Source: Noviherbaspirillum massiliense JC206
GTDB taxonomy: Bacteria; Pseudomonadota; Gammaproteobacteria; Burkholderiales; Burkholderiaceae_D
Assembly (NCBI RefSeq): GCF_000312045.1
Contig: NZ_HE978634.1
Span: 2,202,960 to 2,266,959, forward strand
Length of the DNA stretch: 64,000 nt
Direction of reading: 5' to 3'
The position numbers were made by a program, and so were the translations under genes. The notes below the pieces were generated by a model, which saw only the letters and a list, made by a program, of their open reading frames with translations, was not told the origin of the DNA and did no database searches. Shown here in pieces: positions 19,728 to 29,488 of this stretch (positions within the stretch are counted from its first letter, which is position 1; the number at the start of each line of letters is the position of its first letter).

Positions 19728-22490
19728 TTGAAAAAACGTACAACTTCCCGACCGATCATCGTGACGTACTCCTCTTTGACCAGCAATCTTGCCTCCCGGT
19801 TCTATTCGCGCTGGGTAAATGCCGCCCCGGCCCGCGCCGGCATGGTAAAGGAACTTGCCGAATTATCCATGAAGCCCGAGGCCTTTGCGACACTTTTACA
19901 GAAGGAAGTCGAGGCCGGCCTGCCCCTGCCGAGGGCAATGCGGCGCCTGCGCAACCTGGTCATCTGCGCCCTGATCGAGCGCGACCTGAGCGGGCGCGCC
20001 GACCTGGCGGAAGTACTGGATACCATCAGCGGCTTTGCCGACTTCGCGGTGCAGACCCATGTCGCCGCCCTGACGGCCGAAATGATCGAAGCGCATGGCA
20101 CGCCGGTCGGAGAGGAATCCGGAGAGCCGCAGGAACTGATTGTCCTGGGCATGGGCAAGCTGGGCGGCGGCGAGCTGAATGTCTCGTCCGACATCGACCT
20201 GATCTTCGTCTACCCGGAACAGGGTGAAACCCAGACAACCTCGCCGGAGCAGCGCCAGTTGTCGAATCATGAATTCTTCACCCGGCTCGGCAAGAAACTG
20301 ATCGGGGCCCTGTCGGAAATCACCGAGGACGGCTTCACCTTCCGGGTCGACATGGCGCTGCGGCCGAACGGCAATTCGGGGCCACTGGCGGCAAGCTTCG
20401 CCATGCTGGAGGAATACCTGCTGGTGCAGGGGCGCGAATGGGAGCGCTATGCCTGGGTCAAGGCACGGGCGCTGACCGGCCGCGCCAGCGACATTGCGGC
20501 ACTCGAGCAGATCGTCCGGCCCTTCGTCTACCGGCGCTACCTCGATTTCGGTGCCATTGAAGCCTTGCGCAATATGCATGCGCAGATCCGGGCCGAAGTC
20601 ATCCGCCAGGAAGCGCGCCATCCCGACCGCAGCAATAACGTCAAGCTGGGCCGCGGCGGCATCCGCGAAATCGAATTCCTGGCCCAGGTGTTCCAGCTGA
20701 TCCGCGGCGGGCGCGATCCGGAACTGCGCAACCGCTCCACCCGCAGGACGCTCTCCACCCTGGCCCGCAAAGGCTTGCTGAGCACGGCTGAAGTGGACCA
20801 ATTGCAGCAGGCCTACGTCTTCCTGCGCAATCTGGAACACCGGCTGCAATACCTCGACGATGCGCAGACGCATACCATGCCGGCCAATCCTGAGGATCGC
20901 CTGACGGTGGCCCGCATGATGGGTTTCGCCGACGAACAGTCATTGCTGGACGAGCTGAACCGGCAGCGGGCGATCGTGGCTGCCCAGTTCGACGCCATGT
21001 TCAGCGACAAGAGCAACGGACGCGTGGCCGAATCGGAAGCAGCCCAACCGGCCCCTGCCGATACCAGCCTTTCGGACCAGGACAGTCTCGAAGCGGTGGC
21101 CGCGCGCCTGATGGCGCTCGGCTTTGAAGACGCGCCAGCCGCGGCCCAGCGCCTGCAAGCCACCTGGCAATCCTCGCGCTTCCAGTCGCTGCCGGAAAAC
21201 AGCCGCGCAAAACTGAATGCGCTGATCAATTCAGCCCTGCCCGTCATCGGTGCCATCGGCAGTTCGCGGTCCGCGACGCTCAGCCGACTGCTGGACTTTT
21301 TCGAGGCCATCGCCCGCCGTGCCGCATACCTCGCGCTGCTGACCGAATTCCCGCACACCCTGGAACGCGTCATCCGGATGATGCACGCAAGCGACTGGGC
21401 GGCGAAATACCTGACGCGCCATCCCATCCTGCTCGACGAGCTTCTCGAAACCCGCAGCCTGAAGGCGGCGCCGGACTGGCCGGCCTTTGCCGCCGAATGC
21501 CAGCGGCAGCTGGATGCCGCGCATGGCGATACCGAGTTGCAGATGAACGTGCTGCGCGACCTGCACCATGCCCAGCTGTTCCGGCTGCTGGCGCAAGACC
21601 TGGAAGGTGACCTGACGGTGGAAAGACTGGCCGATCACCTGTCGGCCCTGGCCGACATCCTGGTGGCGGCGACCATAGGCGCGGTCTGGCAAACCGTTCC
21701 GAACCGGCACCGGGAAACGCCGCTCTTCGCGGTCATCGCCTACGGCAAGCTTGGCGGCAAGGAACTGGGCTATGCCTCCGACCTCGACGTGATCTTCCTG
21801 TTCGACGACGAGCATCCGGACGCGGCCGCCCTGTACGCCAAGCTGGCGCAGCGCTTCATTACCTGGATGACCATGCATACCTCGTCCGGCATCCTGTTCG
21901 ATGTGGATATCGCCCTGCGTCCGGATGGCGCGAGCGGCCTGCTGGTTTCGCGCTTTGCCGCATTCGAGAAGTACCAGGCCGAATCGGCCTGGCTATGGGA
22001 ACACCAGGCCCTCACGCGCGCCCGCTTCTGCGCCGGCGATGCCGACATCGGCGCACGCTTCGAAGCGCTGCGCGTGACCATACTCCGCAAGCCCAGGGAC
22101 GAAGAGAAGCTGAAAGAGGAAGTCCGGGCGATGCGCAGGAAGATGCATGACGCGCATCCGAACCGCTCCGGCCTGTTCGACCTGAAGCATGACGCGGGCG
22201 GCATGATCGATATCGAGTTTGTCGTGCAATTCCTGGTGCTGCGTCACGCCGAACGCTACCCGCAACTGACCGACGACATCGGCAACATCGCCCTGCTCAA
22301 GCTGTGCGGTGAACTTGGCCTGATCGACAAGACACTCGCCAACGGGGCGGCGGATGCCTACCGCAGCTTCCGCAAGCTGCAGCACCAGATCAGGCTGCAG
22401 GGCGAAGAGCGGGCGCGCGTGGAAACCGAACGGGTTTCGCAGGAAGCGGCAACCGTGCGCCAGCTCTGGGCCTCGATTTTCGAAGGCTGA
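19728..22490 (+). CDS. glnE: Glutamine synthetase adenylyltransferase/deadenylase
   Basis: A bifunctional enzyme that adenylylates and deadenylylates glutamine synthetase in response to PII and glutamine. Two nucleotidyltransferase halves are visible. GMGKLGGGELNVSSDIDLIF near residue 141 is the deadenylase half. AYGKLGGKELGYASDLDVIF near residue 671 is the adenylylating half. The length is about 920 residues, usual for GlnE. The start is uncertain: TTG at 19728 gives the longest frame, while GTG at 19761 would remove 11 residues. Neither has a clear ribosome binding site. Confidence 0.93.
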   Translation: MKKRTTSRPIIVTYSSLTSNLASRFYSRWVNAAPARAGMVKELAELSMKPEAFATLLQKEVEAGLPLPRAMRRLRNLVICALIERDLSGRADLAEVLDTISGFADFAVQTHVAALTAEMIEAHGTPVGEESGEPQELIVLGMGKLGGGELNVSSDIDLIFVYPEQGETQTTSPEQRQLSNHEFFTRLGKKLIGALSEITEDGFTFRVDMALRPNGNSGPLAASFAMLEEYLLVQGREWERYAWVKARALTGRASDIAALEQIVRPFVYRRYLDFGAIEALRNMHAQIRAEVIRQEARHPDRSNNVKLGRGGIREIEFLAQVFQLIRGGRDPELRNRSTRRTLSTLARKGLLSTAEVDQLQQAYVFLRNLEHRLQYLDDAQTHTMPANPEDRLTVARMMGFADEQSLLDELNRQRAIVAAQFDAMFSDKSNGRVAESEAAQPAPADTSLSDQDSLEAVAARLMALGFEDAPAAAQRLQATWQSSRFQSLPENSRAKLNALINSALPVIGAIGSSRSATLSRLLDFFEAIARRAAYLALLTEFPHTLERVIRMMHASDWAAKYLTRHPILLDELLETRSLKAAPDWPAFAAECQRQLDAAHGDTELQMNVLRDLHHAQLFRLLAQDLEGDLTVERLADHLSALADILVAATIGAVWQTVPNRHRETPLFAVIAYGKLGGKELGYASDLDVIFLFDDEHPDAAALYAKLAQRFITWMTMHTSSGILFDVDIALRPDGASGLLVSRFAAFEKYQAESAWLWEHQALTRARFCAGDADIGARFEALRVTILRKPRDEEKLKEEVRAMRRKMHDAHPNRSGLFDLKHDAGGMIDIEFVVQFLVLRHAERYPQLTDDIGNIALLKLCGELGLIDKTLANGAADAYRSFRKLQHQIRLQGEERARVETERVSQEAATVRQLWASIFEG

Positions 22491-22505
22491 GGAGCGGCTG
22501 CAGCC

Positions 22506-22533
22506 GGGAGCGGGATTTCAGGCAGACGCTCCC
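22506..22533. terminator. Stem-loop between convergent glnE and MFS gene
   Basis: GGGAGCG (22506-22512) and CGCTCCC (22527-22533) form a 7-base stem. It overlaps the last codons of the MFS gene. There is no strong T tract on the glnE side. Confidence 0.35.
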
Positions 22534-23789
22534 GTCGGCTGCCTGGTCCCGGCTTGACCGTTCCAGAACAAGGCCTGCCCGAGCACGTATTCCATCGCGG
22601 TAGCGGCGGCCAGCAGGCTGGAGCCGACCACGAGCAGATAGGTTGGCGACAGCACCTTCGCCAGTCCCCAGAACATGAACAGCGATACCATGCGCAGCAC
22701 CCACAAGGTGAATTCACGGGCAAAGATGCGGTCTGACAGGTCACCGCGAATGTCCATGGTCCGCTGGTTCAGCACCTGTTCGCTGGCCGACAGGAAGGGC
22801 CCTCCGGCCGCCTTCAGCACTGAATAGCCGATGTACAAGGCCGGCACCCAGGCACTGGCGCCCAGCAGCACGAAGGCGAGCGCCACCACCAGGCAGGAGC
22901 CGCCGAGCCAATGGCTGCGGTTCTGCACATCCCGGTTCTTCCGGGTGAAATAGAGCGCAATGCCGCCGGTCAGTCCCGCTATCGTCGAGACCCAGCCGAA
23001 ATGGCTGGCCGAATGCAGAGCCTTGACGGCGCCGGCGGAAGCCAGCGCCTGGGTCACCCCGAACAGGCCGGATTCGAGGAAGAAGATCGGCAGGCAGGCG
23101 ATGAATTCGGGCTGGCGGATGACGGAAAGCGGATCATTGATGGACACCGGCGCGGTATGCGGTATGCCCCGGCCGAAGACGAGCGCGCCGAGCAGGCAGA
23201 GCGCACCGTAAAACCAGAAGACATAGCGGCTTTGCTCGGCGGATCCCGCCAGCAGCAGGGTTGCCGCGAGGGTCGCGGCAATGCCGCAGATGACGGTCAG
23301 GGTTCCCGAATGCGAGGCATAGCCATCCCGTTCGCCGTCCTCCAGGAAGGACATCTCCAGCCAATGGCGCGCGCCCCAGGTCAGGCCGATGAACGAGCCA
23401 TAGGCAAACGCCAGTATCGCTACCGAACCGCCCCCGAACAGGATCAGCAGCCCCGGAATCAGGAATCCGAGCCTGAGCAAACGCCTGCCCGACAGCCGCA
23501 GGCGCGGGCCGAAGAAAAAGGCGAAGAAGGTAGACAGCATGGCGACGGTCAGCATGATCGCCGTGAAGCGGAACATGGCATTCACGTTCTGTCCACCGAC
23601 AACGAAGTATCCGATGAAGCCGCCCAGGGTGCTGACTGCTCCCTGCAAGGCGATCAATGGCAACAGGGAGCGCGCGCGGGAAAAAGCCTTCATGAATATG
23701 GGATCGGATAGACAGCCGGTGACGAAAAACGCGCCGGACGAGGGCGAAGACTCCGGTGCAGCAATTGCCTGATAGCAAGGCGTAATCAT
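22518..23789 (-). CDS. MFS-type multi-span membrane protein
   Basis: A 423-residue protein with about 11-12 hydrophobic segments after a polar N-terminus, resembling a major facilitator transporter. No substrate signature was recognised. The ATG at 23789 has AAGGG about 11 bases upstream. A shorter form from the ATG at 23693 (MKAFSRARSLLPLI) would begin just before the first membrane helix and is equally plausible. The gene is convergent with glnE and stands alone upstream of gap. Confidence 0.65.
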   Translation of the reverse strand: MITPCYQAIAAPESSPSSGAFFVTGCLSDPIFMKAFSRARSLLPLIALQGAVSTLGGFIGYFVVGGQNVNAMFRFTAIMLTVAMLSTFFAFFFGPRLRLSGRRLLRLGFLIPGLLILFGGGSVAILAFAYGSFIGLTWGARHWLEMSFLEDGERDGYASHSGTLTVICGIAATLAATLLLAGSAEQSRYVFWFYGALCLLGALVFGRGIPHTAPVSINDPLSVIRQPEFIACLPIFFLESGLFGVTQALASAGAVKALHSASHFGWVSTIAGLTGGIALYFTRKNRDVQNRSHWLGGSCLVVALAFVLLGASAWVPALYIGYSVLKAAGGPFLSASEQVLNQRTMDIRGDLSDRIFAREFTLWVLRMVSLFMFWGLAKVLSPTYLLVVGSSLLAAATAMEYVLGQALFWNGQAGTRQPTGASA

Positions 23790-23965
23790 GCAATACGCCC
23801 TTGCGGTGTTACAAGCATTTGCTCGGCCTTGTCTGCTGACGGCAACGCCGGCAAGTCCGTCGCTGCATCATCCATGAAGAAACGGCAATGAAAAGTCGAG
23901 GTAAGGCGATTGGCTCATGCCATCGCGGCATCGCCGGGTTGCGGCTGTCGCCAGGTCTTTGGCCG

Positions 23966-23999
23966 CAAAAAAAAAACGCCCCGGATGCCGGGGCGTTTT
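23966..23999 (-). terminator. Intrinsic terminator downstream of gap
   Basis: On the minus strand AACGCCCCGG, loop CAT, CCGGGGCGTT and a ten-T run follow the gap stop codon closely. Strong stem and long T tract. Confidence 0.9.
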
Positions 24000-24019
24000 G
24001 ATCAGGGAAGCTTCCTGAA

Positions 24020-25030
24020 TTACTTCGCGTTCATCAACGCAACCGTGGTGTCCAGCATGCGGTTGGAGAAGCCCCACTCGTTGTCATACCAGGAAGAGAC
24101 TTTCACCAGGCGGCCGGAGACCTTGGTCAGGGTGGCGTCGAAGTTGCTCGATGCCGGGTTGTGGTTGAAGTCGACCGATACCAGCGGCTCGGTATTGTAG
24201 GTCAGGATGCCCTTCAGGGCGCCGTTGGCGGCTTCCTTCATGATGGCATTGACTTCGTCCACGGTCGTGTCGCGTGCGGCGATGAAGGACAGGTCGACGA
24301 TCGAGACATTGATGGTCGGGACGCGGATGGCATAGCCGTCGAGCTTGCCGTTCAGTTCCGGCAGCACCAGGCCGACTGCGGCGGCGGCGCCGGTCTTGGT
24401 CGGGATCATGCTCATCGTCGCGGAGCGCGCACGGCGCAGGTCTTCGTGGTAGACGTCGGTCAGCACCTGGTCGTTGGTGTAGGCATGCACGGTAGTCATC
24501 AGGCCGTTCAGCAGACCGATCTTGTCATGCAGCGGCTTGACCAGCGGTGCCAGGCAGTTGGTGGTGCACGAGGCGTTCGAGATGACGGTATCGGAAGCCT
24601 TCAGCACGTTCTGGTTGACGCCGAATACGACGGTGGCGTCGACATCCTTGCCGCCCGGTGCGGAAATGATGACTTTCTTGGCGCCGCCCTTGAGGTGGGC
24701 CGATGCCTTTTCCTTGGAGGTGAAGAAGCCGGTGCACTCGAGAACCACGTCAACTTTCAGCTCGCCCCATGGGATTTCTGCCGGATTGCGCTGCGCGAAG
24801 ACGCGGATCTTGTCGCCGTTGACGATCATGAAATCGCCGTCGACTTCAACGGTGCCCGGGAACTTGCCATGGGCAGTGTCGTAGCGGGTCAGGTGGGCAT
24901 TCGTCTGAGCATTGCCCAGATCGTTGATCGCAACGATCTGGATGTCGTTCTTCTTGCCGCCTTCGTAATGGGCACGAAGGATGTTGCGGCCGATGCGGCC
25001 ATAGCCGTTGATTGCAACGCGGATGGTCAT
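24020..25030 (-). CDS. gap: Glyceraldehyde-3-phosphate dehydrogenase, type I
   Basis: A 336-residue phosphorylating GAPDH. The NAD fold starts with INGYGRIGR (7-15), and the catalytic Cys155 is in [13 protein letters not shown]. The NDL segment near 36-38 suggests NAD preference. The ribosome binding site CAGGAG stands about seven bases before the ATG at 25030. The gene follows tkt after 19 bases, so tkt-gap is an operon coupling pentose phosphate exchange to glycolysis or gluconeogenesis. A strong terminator follows. Confidence 0.97.
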   Translation of the reverse strand: MTIRVAINGYGRIGRNILRAHYEGGKKNDIQIVAINDLGNAQTNAHLTRYDTAHGKFPGTVEVDGDFMIVNGDKIRVFAQRNPAEIPWGELKVDVVLECTGFFTSKEKASAHLKGGAKKVIISAPGGKDVDATVVFGVNQNVLKASDTVISNASCTTNCLAPLVKPLHDKIGLLNGLMTTVHAYTNDQVLTDVYHEDLRRARSATMSMIPTKTGAAAAVGLVLPELNGKLDGYAIRVPTINVSIVDLSFIAARDTTVDEVNAIMKEAANGALKGILTYNTEPLVSVDFNHNPASSNFDATLTKVSGRLVKVSSWYDNEWGFSNRMLDTTVALMNAK

Positions 25031-25049
25031 GGTTTTCTCCTGAAGATAA

Positions 25050-27044
25050 TTACGCTAAAACCGATTTCACCTTGGCCACGACGTTTTCCGTCGTGAAGCC
25101 GAAATGCTTGAACAGCACGCCTGCGGGTGCGGACTCGCCGAAGGTATCGATGCCCACCACTGCGCCTTCGAGGCCGACATACTTGTACCAGTAATCGGTC
25201 ACGCCGGCTTCCACGGCGACGCGCGGCAATCCTTTCGGCAGGACGCTCGCCTTGTACGCGGCATCCTGGCGCTCGAACACGTCGGTGCTCGGCATCGACA
25301 CCACGCGCACCGGGATGCCCTGCAAGGCCAGTTCGCCCGCTGCCTTGACGGCAAGCTCCACTTCGGAACCGGTGGCGATCAGGACCGCCTTCGCATCCGC
25401 GGCATCCTTCAGGACGTAGCCGCCGCGCTGGATGTCGGAAATCTGCTGCACGCTGCGTTCCTGGAACGGCAGGTTCTGGCGCGAGAAGATCAGCGTAGTG
25501 GGACCGTCGCTGCGCTCGACCGCATGCTGCCATGCGACGGCCGACTCGACCGTGTCGCAGGGGCGCCAGTTGTCGAGGTTCGGGATCAGGCGCAGGCTGG
25601 CTACATGCTCGACCGACTGGTGGGTCGGGCCGTCTTCGCCGAGGCCGATCGAATCATGGGTGAACACGAAGATCGAACGGACTTTCATCAGTGCCGCCAT
25701 GCGGATGGCGTTGCGGCTGTAATCCGAGAAGGTCAGGAAGGTCGCGCCGAAAGGAATGAAGCCTCCGTGCAGCGCGATGCCGTTCATGATGGCGCTCATG
25801 CCGAATTCGCGCACGCCATAGTTGATATGGTTGCCCGGATGGTCGGCGCGCAGCGCGATGGCTTCCTTCCAGTTGGTCAGGTTGGAGCCGGTCAGGTCGG
25901 CGGAACCGCCGAGGAATTCCGGCAGCACCTGGGCCAGAGCCTGGATCGCGTTCTGACTGGCCTTGCGGGTGGCGATGGTTTCCATCTTGTCGGCGCAGGA
26001 AGCGATGTAAGCCTTCGCCGTCTCCTTGAAATTGCCGGGCAGCTCGCCCTTCATCCGGCGCAGGAATTCGCCCGCTTCATGCGGATAGCGTTCGTCATAC
26101 GCCTTGAACAATGCCTTCCACTCCTCTTCCCTCGCCTTGCCAGCTTCTTTCGCATCCCATGCGGCATACACGTCGGCCGGAATCTCGAAGGGTACATGGC
26201 CCCACAGGATCGCTTCACGGGTCGCGGCGATTTCCTTGTCGCCCAGTGCGGCGCCGTGCACCTTGTCGGTGCCCTGCATATTAGGCGCTCCTTTGCCGAT
26301 GATCGTCTTGCAGCAGATCAAGGTCGGCTTGTCGGATTTCTTCGCTTTCGCAATCGCGGCATCCACCGCGGCGACATCGTGACCGTTGACATTGCGGATC
26401 ACATTCCAGCCATAGGCTTCGAAGCGCTTCGGCGTATCGTCGGTAAACCAGCCCTCGACATTGCCGTCGATCGAAATGCCGTTGTCGTCATACAGGGCGA
26501 TCAGCTTCGACAGGCGAAGGGTGCCGGCCAGCGAGCAGGCTTCATGGGAGATGCCTTCCATCAGGCAGCCATCACCGAGGAAGACATAGGTATGGTGGTC
26601 GACGATGTCGAAGCCGGGCTTGTTGAATTCGGCGGCGAGCAGCTTTTCTGCGAGCGCCATGCCGACTGCATTCGCCAGGCCCTGGCCGAGCGGACCGGTG
26701 GTGGTTTCCACGCCGGGGGTGATATGCACTTCCGGATGCCCCGGGGTCTTGGAATGCATCTGGCGGAAATTCTTGATCTCCTCCATCGACAGATCGTAGC
26801 CGGTCAGGTGCAGCAAGGCATAGTGCAGCATCGACCCATGGCCATTGGACAGGATGAAGCGGTCGCGGTTGTTCCAGTGCGGATTGGCCGGATTGTGGCG
26901 ATAGTGCTTGGCCCACAACGCGACGGCAATATCCGCCATGCCCATGGGCATGCCAGGATGGCCGGAATTAGCCTTTTGTACTGCGTCCATCGCCAATGCA
27001 CGAATCGCATTGGCCATCTTGTCGGTGGGGAGTGAGGAAGTCAT
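25050..27044 (-). CDS. tkt: Transketolase
   Basis: A 664-residue thiamine diphosphate enzyme of the pentose phosphate pathway. The ThDP-binding motif begins [13 protein letters not shown], and the N-terminal [11 protein letters not shown] and central [11 protein letters not shown] segments are typical. The length is standard. The first gene of the tkt-gap pair; its erythrose 4-phosphate product is also a substrate of the DAHP synthase in this window. Only a weak ribosome binding site is seen before the ATG at 27044. Confidence 0.97.
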   Translation of the reverse strand: MTSSLPTDKMANAIRALAMDAVQKANSGHPGMPMGMADIAVALWAKHYRHNPANPHWNNRDRFILSNGHGSMLHYALLHLTGYDLSMEEIKNFRQMHSKTPGHPEVHITPGVETTTGPLGQGLANAVGMALAEKLLAAEFNKPGFDIVDHHTYVFLGDGCLMEGISHEACSLAGTLRLSKLIALYDDNGISIDGNVEGWFTDDTPKRFEAYGWNVIRNVNGHDVAAVDAAIAKAKKSDKPTLICCKTIIGKGAPNMQGTDKVHGAALGDKEIAATREAILWGHVPFEIPADVYAAWDAKEAGKAREEEWKALFKAYDERYPHEAGEFLRRMKGELPGNFKETAKAYIASCADKMETIATRKASQNAIQALAQVLPEFLGGSADLTGSNLTNWKEAIALRADHPGNHINYGVREFGMSAIMNGIALHGGFIPFGATFLTFSDYSRNAIRMAALMKVRSIFVFTHDSIGLGEDGPTHQSVEHVASLRLIPNLDNWRPCDTVESAVAWQHAVERSDGPTTLIFSRQNLPFQERSVQQISDIQRGGYVLKDAADAKAVLIATGSEVELAVKAAGELALQGIPVRVVSMPSTDVFERQDAAYKASVLPKGLPRVAVEAGVTDYWYKYVGLEGAVVGIDTFGESAPAGVLFKHFGFTTENVVAKVKSVLA

Positions 27045-27280
27045 AACGTTCAGATCGAATAAATGGCGGGTATTCCAGGAATTGCGAAGCCTTCAACAAT
27101 TGCCGTGTCAGGCGCGTGCCGGCAGGAGTGCATGACAGGATTTTTGATGGCGACGGAATGGAATGGTGCAAAGCCCGGTATTTTACCAGAGAGCAGCATC
27201 CCGATTTAAAATCAGGCTTGGCAATCTGGCATTCCGGGTGAATGCCCGGACTGTGCAAATCATTCATCAAGAAAATCAAC

Positions 27281-28006
27281 ATGCCCCGCTTTTACATCCC
27301 GCAGCCGCTTGCCGTCGGCGCCCTCGTCAGCCTGCCGGAACCGGTTGCCCACCATGTGCATGTACTACGGCTGGAACTGGGGGCGCAGATCATCCTGTTC
27401 AACGGCCAGGGCGGCGAATATGTCGGCGTCCTGACGAGCATCGAGAAGAAGCGGGCCACCGCGGAAATCAAGACTTTTTCCCCGCGCGAAGCGGAATTGC
27501 CGCATGCGGTCACCCTGGCGCAGGCCTTGCCGGAAGCATCCAAGATGGACTGGATCGTGGAAAAGGCGGTCGAGCTGGGTGCATCGGTCATCCAGCCGCT
27601 TGCCGCGCAGCGTTGCGTGGTGCGGCTATCGGCGGATCGCGCGGGCCGGAAGCTGGCCCACTGGCAGGCGATCATCCAGGCCGCCTGCGAGCAGAGCGGC
27701 CGCAACCGCCTGCCCCAGCTGAATGATCCGGCCGATTTCAGCGCCTGGATCGGTCGCCAGGACTTGCACCGGCGCATTCTCCTGTCGCCTCACGCGGAAC
27801 AATCGCTGTCGGAATGGGCAAAACATCATCCACCCCAGGCAGTCGCGCTGCTGGTCGGACCGGAAGGCGGCTTTACGGAACAGGAAGAAGCGGCCGCGGA
27901 CGCGCAGGGCATCCTGCGGCTGTCGATGGGCGCGCGCGTACTGCGTACCGAGACGGCAGGACTTGCTGCCATTGCCGCACTGAATGCTGTCTGGGGCGAA
28001 ATGTAG
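27281..28006 (+). CDS. rsmE: 16S rRNA (uracil1498-N3)-methyltransferase
   Basis: A 241-residue SPOUT methyltransferase that modifies U1498 of 16S rRNA. There is an N-terminal PUA-like part (MPRFYIPQPLAVG). C-terminal knot motifs are LLVGPEGGFTEQE and LSMGARVLRTETAGLAAIAAL, which bind S-adenosylmethionine. I chose the ATG at 27281 since the family starts there; 13 more codons are open upstream. Divergent from tkt, single gene. Confidence 0.93.
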   Translation: MPRFYIPQPLAVGALVSLPEPVAHHVHVLRLELGAQIILFNGQGGEYVGVLTSIEKKRATAEIKTFSPREAELPHAVTLAQALPEASKMDWIVEKAVELGASVIQPLAAQRCVVRLSADRAGRKLAHWQAIIQAACEQSGRNRLPQLNDPADFSAWIGRQDLHRRILLSPHAEQSLSEWAKHHPPQAVALLVGPEGGFTEQEEAAADAQGILRLSMGARVLRTETAGLAAIAALNAVWGEM

Positions 28007-28095
28007 GCCGGGATCAAACAATCCTCCGATTTCCTTTCATCAGTCCGGCGTGTCTTATATCGTTGGATTTTCCAATCAGACTCCGGAGGAAATGG

Positions 28096-28539
28096 ATGGG
28101 ATTGTTCAACAGCGCGTTCGACATGTCTGGCGGCAAGCAGCCGCCCATTCCCCAACTGCTCGATTCTGACTCCCGGCTGCTGCAGGCCGCGCTCGCATTA
28201 CTGGCTGACAACGGACAAGCCGGCGGGTTGCCTGGACTGACGGAGCGTTTCCGTGCCGCCGGACTGCAGCATGTCATGGATTCCTGGATGGATTCGGATT
28301 CGCCCTTGCCCATGTCGGCGGAACAGCTGGAAGAAGTGCTGGATACGGGTTACCTCAGACAGATGGCGGAGGAGACCGGACTGACCGAGCATGAAGTGGC
28401 GGAGCAACTGAGCGGAATGCTCCCCGACATGGTTCATCGGCTGGCCATGGATGGGCAGGTCCGCGCAAGCGGCGCGGGCGAACTGAGCGCATTGCTGGAA
28501 TGGTTCATGAGTGGAGGAAACGGGCTGCGGGAAGCCTGA
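28096..28539 (+). CDS. YidB family protein (DUF937)
   Basis: A 147-residue protein with the DUF937/YidB layout: a short Gly/Pro-containing N-terminus, then SMLQ-like helices, GGLPGLTERFRAAGL and a C-terminal domain containing EVAEQLSGMLPDMVHRL. The function of the family is unknown. The ATG at 28096 is preceded by CGGAGG; an out-of-frame ATG lies just before it. It stands 90 bases after rsmE and 43 before mtfA. Confidence 0.8.
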   Translation: MGLFNSAFDMSGGKQPPIPQLLDSDSRLLQAALALLADNGQAGGLPGLTERFRAAGLQHVMDSWMDSDSPLPMSAEQLEEVLDTGYLRQMAEETGLTEHEVAEQLSGMLPDMVHRLAMDGQVRASGAGELSALLEWFMSGGNGLREA

Positions 28540-28581
28540 GAATCCTTGCCGCGCCGGACCGCTTTCCGCGACAATCGCTGC

Positions 28582-29448
28582 ATGCGATGGCTTCGTCGAA
28601 TTTTCGGGCGCCCGGCGCCGGCAGTCATTCCCGATGTGCTCTGGGGCGCCTGCGTGTCGGATCTGCCTTTTCTCCGGCAACTGCCGCAGGCGGATCTCGC
28701 GCGGCTGAAGCGCCTTTCCGAGGAATTGCTGGATACCAAGACCTTCACAGGGGCAGCCGGGCTGGAACTCACCGACGACATCGCAGTGCATATCGCTGCC
28801 CAGGCCTGCCTGCCGGTACTGAATCTTACGCTCGACCTGTACGGCGACATGGCCGGGATCATCGTGTACCCGGCTGAATTCATCATTCCGCAAACTGAAG
28901 TTGACGAGGCCGGCGTGGTGCATGAATGGCACGCACCGGTGTCCGGCGAGGCGCTGGATGCAGGAGGCGCCGTGGTGCTGTCCTGGGAAGACGTGGCAGA
29001 TGCCGGCGTGCCGGGCTATAACGTCGTCATCCATGAATTCGTGCACAAGATCGACATGCGCGACGGCAGCGCCAACGGCTGTCCGCCGTTTCTTGCCGCC
29101 TATCACAAGGAAATCGATGCGCGCGCCTGGCAGCGCACATTTTCCGACGCCTATCGCGATTTCTGCGTGCGCATCGATGCACTGGAACGGCGCCTCTCCG
29201 CCAGATTCGACCCGGACGACGAGACCGGCACCGTACACTACGACGAAGCATTCGCATCGCTGCCGCTCGATCCGTATGCGGCCCGGCATCCCGCGGAATT
29301 CTTCGCGGTCGCGTCCGAAGCGTTTTTCGTGCTGCCCCAGCCGCTGGCACAAGACTATCCCGACATCTTCCGCCTGCTCAGCCTGTATTACCGTCAGGAT
29401 CCACTGCAGCGGCACAGCCGCCAAGGGCTTGCGCACCCCCCTGTTTGA
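28582..29448 (+). CDS. mtfA: Zinc-dependent peptidase MtfA (M90)
   Basis: A 288-residue M90 family peptidase. E. coli MtfA binds the repressor Mlc and has aminopeptidase activity. The zinc motif is HEFVH at residues 151-155 (in VIHEFVHKIDMRDG). The C-terminal HPAEFFAVASEAFF supplies the third ligand Glu typical of the family. The ATG at 28582 has no strong ribosome binding site. It follows the YidB gene closely. Confidence 0.92.
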   Translation: MRWLRRIFGRPAPAVIPDVLWGACVSDLPFLRQLPQADLARLKRLSEELLDTKTFTGAAGLELTDDIAVHIAAQACLPVLNLTLDLYGDMAGIIVYPAEFIIPQTEVDEAGVVHEWHAPVSGEALDAGGAVVLSWEDVADAGVPGYNVVIHEFVHKIDMRDGSANGCPPFLAAYHKEIDARAWQRTFSDAYRDFCVRIDALERRLSARFDPDDETGTVHYDEAFASLPLDPYAARHPAEFFAVASEAFFVLPQPLAQDYPDIFRLLSLYYRQDPLQRHSRQGLAHPPV

Positions 29449-29488
29449 GCAAAGGATCCGCGGGTGCAGATGATAAAATCCGCGCATC

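Noticed and set aside
25104..27035. 643-codon open frame antisense to tkt
   Set aside because: Mirror of the transketolase codon pattern; no recognisable domain.
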